64,000 nt of DNA, from positions 1-64,000 of the forward strand of contig JAGTJL010000046.1 in NCBI GenBank assembly GCA_020746875.1. The letters are read 5' to 3'. This DNA is from Rhexocercosporidium sp. MPI-PUGE-AT-0058. Its lineage: Eukaryota > Ascomycota > Leotiomycetes > Helotiales. A model generated the notes under the pieces. The model was not told where the DNA came from and made no database searches. It saw only the letters and a list, made by a program, of their open reading frames with translations. A program made the position numbers and the translations under genes. Positions 37,058-47,221 of this stretch are shown in pieces. The number at the start of each line of letters is the position of its first letter. The first letter of the stretch is position 1.

Positions 37058-38929
37058 CTAAAGTTTGGCCACCACGTTTCGGATCTTTCCATCTTGAGCT
37101 GACTTGGCGCAGTCTGCAACAACATCATACAGTCTGCCAGAGCGGATTGCTTCATAAATGACTGTATGATACTTTCCAACACTGGGGGCAACATCTGCAT
37201 ACGCCTCCTCCACGCTTCCTCCTACTATTGCTTCTGTAACGAAAGGAACTTTCAACCCTTGACGAACAAACGTATACATTTTCCTCGCCGCCGAACCTAG
37301 AATTGGAGTAGCGTCTGGAACACCGTCCGTCGTTGTGCCTGAGTATCGCGCTCTCAGGTCCAAAGCTTGGCACAGAGCCAAAAGATGGGCTGAGGCTAAC
37401 TGTGAAAAAACATCCACAGCTTTCAATGTATATCTTGTCGAGATCAAGGCGAGGGAATTAATTCCTTGATTGCCCATCTCGGCTGTCTGCACATGCGACC
37501 CAACAGGATTGGCAAGGAAGCCCAACTCACTTGTGAGTGCGGCGACCATGATATCTGTCCCTTTGAAGATAAAGCTGCATGACGGGTCATCAGCTACCAG
37601 GTTTGGTGGCAAGCCATTGTTCGTCGCAGGGTTAATAATCTCAGTGCATTGTGAGAATAGCATTCTCCCCAAAGACTGCAATCCAGACCGGAGCTTCTCG
37701 ACAGCGTTCGTGATGGCTTTTGCCTGAAAATTGCCTCCGTGATACACTTTCCCAGTTTCACTATCGATAAGAGGGTTGTCTGTGACGGAGTTGAGCTCTG
37801 TCGAGATCTGTTCGTATGCAAGCATAAAGTCCTCCAGGACAGGACCAATCCACTGGGTCGCAGTACGGACAGAATATCGATCTTGCCGAAGTGTGCCTGG
37901 CGCGAGATATTCATCACTGTTCACGAGCTTAGAGCCCGCCAGGAAAGCAAAGATGCTGCGTGCGCTGTCAATCTGACCTGGATGTGGGCGCAGTTTCGCG
38001 ATGAAGGGATCAAAGCTCTCATCCGTTCCACACAGAGCCTCGACGTTCATCGCCGTCAAGATCTGGGACAACATTGCTAGATTGACGCATTCATACACGG
38101 CAAGTGCTGCAACACCGGCGGAAACTGCAGTTCCATTCACGAGGGCCAGTCCTTCTTTGGCCTCGACACCTAATGCCTCAAGTCCAGCTTCCGCAAGTGC
38201 GGCATCAGCACGCAGCAATCTTCGCTGGCCTGTGATTGCTCGAGAGCCGGAATAGGCTGACGCATATTTCTTCCCTTGGAGAACAGCACCAATGTATGAG
38301 AGTGGACTCAGATCCCCAGATGCTGAAATGCTCCCACGTAGCGGTACCAAAGCCACGATATCTTGATTGAGCAAGGATGCAAGCCGTTCCGCAATCTCGA
38401 CGCGAACCCCGGAAGCGCCTCCTGCCAAAGAATTCAGACGAACCAACATAGATGCGCGGACCCATGATTCGGGCATTGTCGTACTTGCTGCTTGATCCAA
38501 GAGGAGAGGCTCTCCATGGTGTGGAGGGCTGTCTGAACTAGTGATACCCACTGTCAAGAGTGTGAACAGCCGCTGTTGCAGTTCATTGACTGCATCTGTT
38601 CTCTGATCTGCACTTCCACCAAACCCGGTGTTGACGCCATATATTACCTCCCCCTGCTCAAGTTTCTTTGTGATAATGTTGCTACATTTATCTATTGCCA
38701 GAATAGCCTTGTTGGTAATGTTGACCGTAGCCAGGTAGCGAGACACGGCCACGACATTGGATACCGTGAGACTGTGGGCGTCAACGTTGACACTGCTTGT
38801 TGATATGTCAAGTCGTTCTCGCTGAGCCACAACAAGCTTGGGGAAGGAAAAGTTTGAGTTAACCATGATGAATGATCTTGTTGAAGCAATAGCAGAGATA
38901 GTGGGGAGAGAGTTCACTCTCTGAATCAT
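37058..38929 (-). CDS. Aromatic amino acid ammonia-lyase/aminomutase (MIO family), 623 aa
   Basis: Single exon from ATG 38929; a second Met at residue 22 is a possible start. Family hallmarks are all present: catalytic Tyr97 in YGVNTGFGG, the ASG triad (203-205) in SISASGDLSPLSYIGA that cyclises to the MIO electrophile, LVNGT (263-267), RQDRYSVR (348-355), TDNPL (383-387), GGNFQ (398-402) and EMGNQ (484-488). Products would be cinnamate-type acids plus ammonia (lyase) or a beta-amino acid (mutase), in the cytosol. The two residues that align with the substrate-ring selectivity pair (HQ in Rhodotorula PAL/TAL, FL in plant PAL) appear to be Leu124-Leu125, so the substrate is uncertain. At 623 aa it is shorter than typical fungal PAL (~700) and longer than bacterial forms (~540). 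Likely the entry enzyme of the cluster. Confidence 0.9.
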   Translation of the reverse strand: MIQRVNSLPTISAIASTRSFIMVNSNFSFPKLVVAQRERLDISTSSVNVDAHSLTVSNVVAVSRYLATVNITNKAILAIDKCSNIITKKLEQGEVIYGVNTGFGGSADQRTDAVNELQQRLFTLLTVGITSSDSPPHHGEPLLLDQAASTTMPESWVRASMLVRLNSLAGGASGVRVEIAERLASLLNQDIVALVPLRGSISASGDLSPLSYIGAVLQGKKYASAYSGSRAITGQRRLLRADAALAEAGLEALGVEAKEGLALVNGTAVSAGVAALAVYECVNLAMLSQILTAMNVEALCGTDESFDPFIAKLRPHPGQIDSARSIFAFLAGSKLVNSDEYLAPGTLRQDRYSVRTATQWIGPVLEDFMLAYEQISTELNSVTDNPLIDSETGKVYHGGNFQAKAITNAVEKLRSGLQSLGRMLFSQCTEIINPATNNGLPPNLVADDPSCSFIFKGTDIMVAALTSELGFLANPVGSHVQTAEMGNQGINSLALISTRYTLKAVDVFSQLASAHLLALCQALDLRARYSGTTTDGVPDATPILGSAARKMYTFVRQGLKVPFVTEAIVGGSVEEAYADVAPSVGKYHTVIYEAIRSGRLYDVVADCAKSAQDGKIRNVVAKL

Positions 38930-39874
38930 TTAGATAGAAAGCGATTACGACTTAGGTATTCATTCGAATTTGACTTTGATTGTTACCAGAGAACTGCCTT
39001 TGTACAGTCGTGGCAGCTGACTTGCCCGCTGTTCTTACGGAGACTTAATCAGCATGTCGCCGTACAGTCCACTTTCTCACGCTAGTCCATAAATGAACCT
39101 CTTCTTTAGAAGGACTTCAATGAAGTCTGCAACACTAGAAGATCTAGCCTAGTCACTTCTGTTAATCGTATCTGACGTTAATCTTGCTCGGAATCAAAAT
39201 GTCGAGCCATGTACTTGCATATCGGACTTGGAAGGCTTCCCCTATTTACTTCCACGGAGCTCCGAGGTGCAGAAATTGACGACTCTAAGTGTACAGTTTC
39301 TCCGGTTTCTTCGAGGATCGCCTTGGTGGGTCACGAATGTCAGTGTGCTGAATAGCTTAGCTCCTGAGCCGTGCGTCCAAAAAGGCATAATACCAAGATT
39401 GAGGTCTTAGCAGCTATTCTAATATATCTAGGATATATCCGGTTCACATGGCCACGTGACACTTTGATTGATAGAAGATCTTCAATTTCGAGGCTGCAGT
39501 GACGGCGTCGACTGCAGGGTTTCGTAAACTTGTTGATCTGATCTGTGTGTCCACTGATCAGTGTTGGTATCAGTCAGAATTAATACAATGCTATAGAGAC
39601 AGGTGTTCCAGTGGTAACCTAGTCTTCCATTGCTTGGTATTCGTTGGTTGTTCTTGAGGATTCTACTCTCGCTAAGACTAGTACTAAAAGTCCCACTTAT
39701 TCCTCCCAAATACGCCTAATGCTACGTTCTCATTGGTCAGACAAAAAGACACCCCAGAATTAATTGAGAAAAAATCTGAAGTTATCCGACGACAAATACT
39801 TGACACAGAGTGTAGCTTTTGAAACTTTTCTGTAATCTGACAACTTAGGTTCAGAAGCTACCGAATGCCAGACA
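38930..39874. promoter_or_regulatory. MIO-enzyme upstream region
   Basis: 945 bp between the MIO start and the stop of the upstream P450, ordinary composition. It should hold the MIO promoter and the P450 3' end. Small ORFs here are not convincing. Confidence 0.35.
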
Positions 39875-41639
39875 TCAAGAAGCCTTCTTAGGCTGCTTGT
39901 CCCACGTTGTGCGCTTGATTGTTTTTATGTAGAGATTCCTTGGCCTGATGGTTTGAAACATTGGATCGTACTCAATCGCCTCGTTGCCATAACGCACGAA
40001 CTCGTATCTGTAGACCAGCTGTGCTAGAATAATCTTGACTTCTGAAAGTACCAAGTTCATAGCGATACACATTCTTGGGCCCATGGCAAAAGGAATGTAG
40101 GCAGCTCGATGTCGAGATTTCACCTGCTCGGTGTCCCACCTATAAGGGTCGAACCGAGTTGGATTCTCCCAAATTCGATCGTTGTGATGAATATGGTGAG
40201 CCGCGGGGATTACCACAGCTCCTTTGGGCAACCGATGGCCGCTAGGCAGAATAAGATCCACTCGCGCGGTTCTTGCGGGCTGGAAAGAGGTTGTATGATG
40301 CCTCTGAGTCTCTTTGACAAACTTGTCAAGAAAAGAAAGGCGTCCAATGAACTCGCCCGTCATTTCGGTCTCCTCAGTCATGCCGTTTTCGATCAACTCT
40401 TGCAATATCTCAGATTGGCAGCCGTCGTAGGTAGCTAACCCGAAGAGGAGCCAGGAAAGAAGTGCACTGGTAGTTACAAATCCAGCAGTCAAGGCCACAA
40501 TCAGTGCTGGTCGACTACTCTCTACTGCCATCTTGTTTCCATTCATATCCGTACCACGCTGCAGGTAGTCTAACATCACGAGATTAGTGTATAGCCACCA
40601 ATCATGAGAGCGTGACAAACCTGCGAGATTTTTCGCTTCGACTGCCGCTTGTTGTAACGGTAGGTCACCACTACCTTTCGGTGCATCAGCAACATGTTTT
40701 CCAACCCGAGAGCCGACTTCATGCCATGTATCTCGCAGGCGCTTTGGATCACCGAAAGGTAGCCAGCTGTACCAGTCTCCCCAAGATGTCACTTTTTTGT
40801 TCAGACCCAGCAGTCTGAAGATCGCAGCGACAGTGTCGTGAATAGGAGAGTCGACTCTTTCCAGGTGTCCAAAGTCGACGCCCACAACCAGCGTCCCCAT
40901 TATTTGGGAGGTCAATTTCAGCGTATATTCGTAGCTGTTCCACGCCAGCCCATCGTCTTCCATCTTATCAAACACATGAAAGGATTTGCGCACGATTGTA
41001 GCCACAAGCTTGCTGTATTTTTCGATCGCTCTGGGACCAAATGCAGGAACCATAAACTTGTGGGCCTCTTTCCATACGTTTGTATGAGTATCAGTCAGAA
41101 ATACTCCTGCATGCGGACTTTTTACGCCGTACAACGGGTGAGCTGAGTTGATTTCCTTCGTGAAAAAGGCGGTCTCTTTGAACACATGAGCTGTGATTTC
41201 GGGATCATTGGTGTGATATACAGTCCGACCCATGACGGTCGTTTTGAATATGGGCCCATAGGATTGGAACAGTCGTTCGTGATTACCAAGGTGATCCGGG
41301 TACACCTCGCAATGACTGCCTATCAGTGGTAAACCTCTGGGGCCAGGAATGTTGGCGACGGCGTTTCCGTTCACTAGGACCTCTACAGCCTTTCCACTTT
41401 GACCTAGTAAATCCATATCAGTACAAGGAATTCCGTCTACGACGAAGGATAATGCTACAGCAAATAATAAGCCCTTCACATTTCAACGGACAATACCGAT
41501 CGTTCTGAGGCCTACCATTTGGTTCGATAACTGCAAATTCTTGAGCCACCCTTTGCTTGAGAGTCTTTATCGAGGGTGGAATAGAGACAGAAATGTGCCT
41601 CCCGGGCAAATCACCAGCCAAATAAAATTGACATGACAT
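39875..41639 (-). CDS. Cytochrome P450 with a ubiquitin-like N-terminal extension, two exons, 567 aa
   Basis: Exon 1 41639-41516, 61-bp intron (G|GTAGGC ... TGTAG), exon 2 41454-39875; total 1704 nt. The start is ATG 41639 (MSCQFYLAG); a longer frame upstream begins only with GTG. P450 hallmarks: proline-rich IPGPRGLPLIG, I-helix AGFVTTSALLSW, KETQR (ExxR), and heme loop PFAMGPRMC with ligand Cys504. Residues 1-75 lack the usual membrane anchor. Instead they read as strand-strand-helix-strand pieces: CQFYLAGDL, HISVSIPP, SIKTLKQRVAQEFAV, LSFVVDG, AVEVLVNG. That order resembles a beta-grasp/ubiquitin-like fold (inference). Predicted heme monooxygenase acting in the cluster pathway; membrane association is unclear. 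Confidence 0.85.
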
Positions 41640-42164
41640 AGTGCGATGGATAATTGGTATGTCTTCCACAGCTGGAGATGCTGTGAGGGCTGTTATGTGT
41701 CTAGTTGTGTTTGGCAGGGAAGCGAGGGGTAGGCTTGAAATTCTCTGTTATGCCTTCTTTGAATTCAAGGGGGCACCAGTTAACCCTAAATCTGTTGGCA
41801 GGAGTGTAAAATGCGCTTAGCATTGCCTCCTGGCGAAGTTCGATGATCCCGGATCTGTTGACCCGGTGTCGATTTTCTGCTTACTCATTTGATCTTCACA
41901 CGCTCGTGTATTGATAGCCAGTCTCTAGAATAGTAGACTTCCAATTCGGGATTACATGCTTGGCTCCTTATTGCTTCACTCGACAAACTCCGAGTGAACA
42001 TGGGGCGTACTTGGCGTGCATATTGGATGTCATGTTCTAATTGAAAAGTGGGAGCAGCGGCATTCTGCAGCAGAGTGGCACAGAGCCACAATGACTACCT
42101 GCGGACTAGAGGTTATTCCTGTCACCGTACGGAAGTACAACGGTGCAGTCCTCAACCCCACCTT

Positions 42165-42213
42165 CGTACATTACCCCACCGGTTCCTATCCATGCCATGC
42201 GGGGTAATGTACG
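42165..42213. repeat. Inverted repeat, 13-bp perfect arms
   Basis: CGTACATTACCCC (42165-42177) and GGGGTAATGTACG (42201-42213) around a 23-bp loop. It lies in the P450-methyltransferase intergenic region (41640-43115), which otherwise shows only a MITE and ordinary sequence. It could be a MITE remnant or a regulatory palindrome. Confidence 0.6.
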
Positions 42214-42337
42214 ATTCGGGTATCACTCGAATAAGCATACGAAAGTGCCAAGGAGGGGCTGTAGGGGGAGAAGGGGGGGTTTTTCCGGCAGGGGTGAGCT
42301 GGTAGCGTGATGAGCCGGCGACCCGTCCCGCAGTATA

Positions 42338-42478
42338 CAGTAGGGTGCCAAAAGTATTCGTACCCCCCTTTGTAAAACCCACTTTTCTTGGTCGGTGATA
42401 TTACTCGTTCAGTCATCTAATACATGTTATTGGCCGCTGGGTACAAGGGGTGTTGCGAATACTTATGGCATCTTACTG
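42338..42478. mobile_element. 141-bp MITE, Tc1/mariner type
   Basis: Ends CAGTAGGGTGCCAAAAGTAT and, reversed, CAGTAAGATGCCATAAGTAT, each directly flanked by TA (42336-42337, 42479-42480). The inside includes TTGGTCGGTGATATTACTCG and GGCCGCTGGGTACA, which recur inverted in the copy at 52054-52195. It is too short for strong RIP and still well conserved. Non-autonomous. Confidence 0.8.
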
Positions 42479-43115
42479 TATCCTGTGTCCCATTCGCCAA
42501 CTCTACACGGAATGTAAACGCCTCGGAGCTCCGTGGAAATATCGGAATTCTATGGATGTCTCCGCATGTCCACTTACCAGACATAACGGAAGACTAGGTC
42601 CATCGTAGAGAGTGGGCAGCAAAGGCTAGCTTACTTCGCAAGAGCACTCGATCGCGATCACTACGGTCTAGACTCGCTTGGAAGCTCCACATGTTCCTGT
42701 AAGCCAAGCTATGGAACCTTTCCGAGGCACGACTTGTTGCATCGCCCTTTGAGAGGTCTCAAATGCGCCTTCTCGATTACTGTAGGCTATGGATATCTGT
42801 CACCATAGTATCCCGTTTACGAAGCTCAAGCTGGGATAAAGGATGAGGACAGTTTCGCTTGTAGGACTAAACTTGGGGTTGTTTTCTGTCGATATGGTCT
42901 CTTGAGACTCTTTCGTCTACTGTGATTAAATGCTTAACGCCGAGATACATATGCATTTGTTATTTGTATTCACGAATGATGGGCACGTGTTTCCAGTATC
43001 GGGAAGAACAAAATGTCATTGTGGAAGTTTGAATGAGCAACTTAGTTATTGACATGCTTTGACCTGAAAGAGCTCACTTCTCAAGAGTGACCTCGATGTC
43101 CAGTTGGCTCAACCT

Positions 43116-44183
43116 TTAAACACTCGGCTTTCGTCCAGTAACAATCACTCTGTTGTGTGCCCACATTGCCCCTCTTCCAGACTCGATAACACAGCCCTCA
43201 ATCAGAGCATCAATTTCCTTTGCTTTCTGAGGATTGATTGTTCTGATCTTATCACTGATCATCATAGGAATTGGGATATTGCACCAATGCATAGACATGG
43301 CAGCGTGACGTGAACCTGCCTGCCAATCGGCGTGCACGTTTAGGAGACCTTCCTCATTGAAAGTTCGTTCCAGATTTCTGACCCATAGAGGCAGAAGGCG
43401 GGTATCCTTCAAGAGTGTCATGTTCTGAACTGCTTCAAGACAGTCGGTTGGCAGGTCGGGGGAGATTGTTTCAATATGCTGGGATTCAAGATCGATCTCG
43501 CACCATTGTAGGTGACCACCGGGCTCTGAGCGTGAAAGATACAAGTCAGCGAGGAAAAATAGAAACTTCCACCTTGAATGAAGTTCAGTATCTTACTTAG
43601 TAGCTTGAGTAGGTTGCGCAGTACAGGAACAGGGTCTTCTTCAATAACGAACACGATGAGACGCACATTGACAATGTCAAAGGTTCCCTCTAGATCTTTT
43701 GGTACCTCATCGAACACACTCCATTGCCTGACTGAAAGGTTTTCTGGAAGCCACTCTTTATGTCCAACTTGTGTAGCATCTGTATCGAAACCCACAAGCT
43801 CTGTTGTTGTGGATGAAGGAAGCTGAGAGTGAATATCTAAAAGCCAGATACTTGTATTGTCAACCAAACGCCGCTTATTGTTTTGGAAGGTTGACAATCA
43901 TACCCTGTGCCAGTTGCCACATCAGCAATCTTCAGAAACTTTTCGTTGCGAGGGATCTTAGGACTAAGACTGTAACCAAAGATATCTTTCCAAATATGAT
44001 GTTGAAGATTCAGTCTATTTGATAGTTAGTATACTTAAACAACAATCGAATCGGAACATCGGGTTCAAACCTATTGAAATCAACAAAATCCCGTGCAAGG
44101 GGGTATGCACCAACGCCATTCTTGACGTCGGATACCGTAGGTAAAGCTTGAGTTGGCGAAGGGGTCATGGTTGAGGTAGACAT
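43116..44183 (-). CDS. UMTA-like SAM-dependent methyltransferase, four exons, 295 aa
   Basis: Exons 44183-44071, 44014-43904, 43850-43597 and 43525-43116 (888 nt). The joined protein reads the fungal secondary-metabolism methyltransferase pattern: LNLQHHIWKDIFG, KIADVATGTGIWLLD (SAM motif I, spanning intron 2), then WLPENLSVRQWSVFDEVP, FDIVNVRL and LLKLLKPGGHLQWCEIDL (motif III/post-III). Introns of 56, 53 and 71 bp have GT-AG ends; the first donor is GTTTGA. This group includes N-, O- and C-methyltransferases and LaeA-like proteins, so the acceptor cannot be read. It is divergent from the oxidoreductase at 44979 and shares its promoter region. Likely a tailoring enzyme of the cluster (inference). 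Confidence 0.85.
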
Positions 44184-44978
44184 CGTCGTTGTTAGGGAAA
44201 TGAACTTGCGAGGCTGAATTGAAGAATCTTCTTCGAGAAAGACTTTGGTGAGACGATCTTCGATTTAAGCTCAGTGAAGCAGAGCGTCGTCTTTTGCAAA
44301 GAGCTGTTTTTGTAAGCTCCTTGCTCTTATCTTTGCGCACTATAGGGGGGGGGGGGGGGGGGCTCAGTGGGTCCACAATATGAGGTGCAGGGAAATGCAG
44401 GGTTTCGATAGCCACGCAGCGCTAAAACTTACTGTCTCTGCACTATATCATTAGAGGGGAAGGGTCCTGAGACTAGTGCGAGCAGCAAAATTCTAGCTAG
44501 TCCTGATGGAGTACAGCGTGTTGCCTCCCTAACTAAGCACTGTGTGGTTGTTTGATTATTTCAGCTATGTACAGCTTGCAAAGCACTGTTTAAAGTCTAA
44601 AGTACGTCTTTTAAACTCGCTCTTAGTAGCTAAAAGGCTCCTCCACCAAAAACGCGACCAAAAGCTCTCAGACCCTCTTCGAGGTTTTGCCTGTTCTGTG
44701 CTCTTATTGGCTCACGACTTTGCAAGAGTTTTACAGCAGCCGAAGGACCAACAACCTACGCTAGAGGGCCTGATTTATGAGTCATTATATCTTGGAAGAT
44801 GTTCCACCTCTCTCTCCCTCCGCTTTGCATTCTTACCATAACTTGTAATCTTGCGACCGTGAGGTAGTATACTCGAATGCTCATCAAATTCATCAAATTC
44901 GGACATCATCCATAAGCTACTCCCCTCAAACTATATGCGACCGCTCGCTGGTTCCTCGTTCTCAAGTCTCATTTCATC
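44184..44978. promoter_or_regulatory. Divergent promoter region with a G18 tract
   Basis: 795 bp between divergent methyltransferase and oxidoreductase starts. At 44345-44362 there is an uninterrupted run of 18 G. Small ORFs here show no domains. Co-regulation of the two genes is likely from the head-to-head layout. Confidence 0.5.
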
Positions 44979-46262
44979 ATGACACCCATTCGTGTTGCCA
45001 TAATCGGACTCTCCGCAAACGCGACTACTGACTGGGCTCAACGTGCGCACCTGCCGTATCTCCTTTCACCGAGAGGAAGAGAACGGTTCCAAATATTCGC
45101 GCTTTGCAATTCATCCGTGGCAGCCGCAGAGAAATCAATCAAGGTCTTCCAACTGCCTCCAGCGACGCGAGCGTATGGGTCACCAGAAGACCTGGCAGCT
45201 GATCCCGACGTGCAATTGGTCGTTTGCGCGACGCGGGTCGACAAGCACTATGACACGAGCATGCCGAGTGTCAAGGCTGGAAAGGATGTTTTCATCGAAT
45301 GGCCGCTGGCTGAAAACGCTGTTCGGACAGATGAGTTGTTGAAGGCAGCTGAAAAGGCAGGCGGTCGGACTATAGTTGGACTACAGGTGTGTGCATCTAT
45401 CGACCTCGCAGGCCTCAAGTGACCCCCTCACACAAAGCTGATTTATTTTCCCAAAGGGCTGGTATGTGCCTTCGACTATTAAGCTCAAAGAGCTGATCAC
45501 TAGTGGGAGACTTGGAAAAGTTCAGAGCAGTGAGTTTCGTGCTGCCGGATGGACCAACGACCGTGGTTCGCTGTCCCTAGGCCTAGATTATTTTGGGGAT
45601 CGAAAGGTTGGTGGAAATCTTATCACTATCGGATTTGGCCACAGTAAGTTGTTTCTTTCCCTGAGGGTTTACTTGCAATGGTACAGCAGGATAACATTTT
45701 GCGCTAAGTGTTTGACTGGGTCCAACACACCTTGGGTGACTTCCAGACTCTTCAATCACATCTGCAGCTTCAGCGACCTAAATTGAAAGTGCAGGATTCT
45801 TTCACGGGAAGGACTATCAAAACAGTCGAGTCCGATGTGCCAGATCTCATATATATCACCGGAACATTACCAGCAAACGAACACACTTCCAAGGGCGCCA
45901 TTCTGCATATGAGACATCAACGAGCACCGCAATTTTCTGGAGAGCCAGCCTTGGTATGGTCAATCGTGTGCGAGAAGGGAGAGATTCGCCTCACAGCGAC
46001 CAACAGTGTCATGCTACAAATCAGCTCTATGGCAGACGTCACTATCGACATCGAAGACTGGGAGAAGGGGACGCTCGAGCGGATTCCAGTTCGATGGACA
46101 ACTCACCCAGACCTCCCAGTTGTGTCACGGAGTTTTGTAGATATCTACGAGGGATATGCTTCTGGGGACACTACAAAGTATGCAGACTTCAAGTACGCTC
46201 ACAAGAGGCACACGCAATTTGACGGCTTATTCGCAAGCTTCGATGCATCTCAAGCAGCTTGA
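44979..46262 (+). CDS. Gal80-like Gfo/Idh/MocA oxidoreductase, three exons, 382 aa
   Basis: Exons 44979-45386, 45457-45643 and 45709-46262 (1149 nt). N-terminal Rossmann fold: RVAIIGLSA, then FALCNSS, then VVCATRV and DVFIEWPLA. The EWPL form in place of EKP is typical of the Gal80-like branch, so the usual catalytic Lys of the EKP motif is absent. The second splice restores GHMFDWVQHTLGDF, the family's C-terminal domain start. Probable NAD(P)-dependent dehydrogenase or a nucleotide-binding regulator like yeast Gal80; sequence alone does not decide. Divergent from the methyltransferase. In fungal clusters such proteins act as tailoring oxidoreductases or pathway regulators. Confidence 0.85.
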
Positions 46263-46765
46263 GATGGTCTGCTTAGTTCTCTGTTCGGATTCCACTGCAA
46301 GCCTACCGATCCTTTGCATGTCAGCCTAGAGAACTTCCTGTGGCGATAGCTATGGGGCCTATCCGGGTCAGCATGAGCGCCCTCGCCTTGGCGACATGAG
46401 ATAGGGCCAGCAGGAGTTAGCGCTGACAGATAAAACACAATGCAGAATTGAAGATAGCTCTTGTTCCATCGCATGGTGAATTTCACATAGCCCATTTCTT
46501 CAAATCCTTCATCCTCAAAAAAGGGAAAGCCTCAAATTGCCCAAACGTGACGTGATATCATGCCATTATGAGATCATCTCGTAGGCGCGTTTTGCAGCGC
46601 AATTAATTGCATGGTGGGGAGTTTGACTGCCAAAATACTCCGAAGTTGCATCGGAAATCCGACGTACTCTCGGAGTTGAGTGACTGACTGCATTAGCGTA
46701 GATCTGAAGGCCTGTCAGTGGCTTCGGGCCGCGAGCGGGCGGGAGCGGGTCGGTAGATGCGACTC
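46263..46765. other. Intergenic, 3' of the oxidoreductase
   Basis: Ordinary intergenic sequence becoming GC-rich near 46720-46765. No gene recognised. Confidence 0.4.
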
Positions 46766-47221
46766 CAGGGGGGTGCCACAAGGGTTCGCACGGTCCGTGC
46801 TGGCCCGCTCCGCTCCGCTGAGCCAACCAGTGTGTTAAATGAATAGAATAGAATAGAATAACACGTGATTATTCTATTTTATTCAATAAAAATTAGAGTT
46901 ATTTTAGTCTATTCAGCTGATTTTAGGTATTATTCTACTTTAGTTAAATAATGCTGAATAAGTACCTGATTCAGCTAATCATAAGCTTTCGCTTAAATTA
47001 AGGTTCAGGAAGTACGATAGCCTTACTTAATCTAGAAAGGCTTTAAGCTTAAAGCTTATTAAGCGAACTCAGCGATAAGGAACTTTCGAGAATCATCTCG
47101 TAAAATCTGATGCTTTAAAATCATTATTATTTAATAAATCTAATAGTTACTAATATAAACTTTTAATTACTAATACGCTCGATTATAAATAATATTATAA
47201 ATTATTATAATTAATTCTTTA

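Noticed and set aside
41418..41669. Small independent gene upstream of the P450
   Set aside because: It begins with GTG; from the ATG at 41639 it is exon 1 of the P450, joined in phase by a 61-bp intron.
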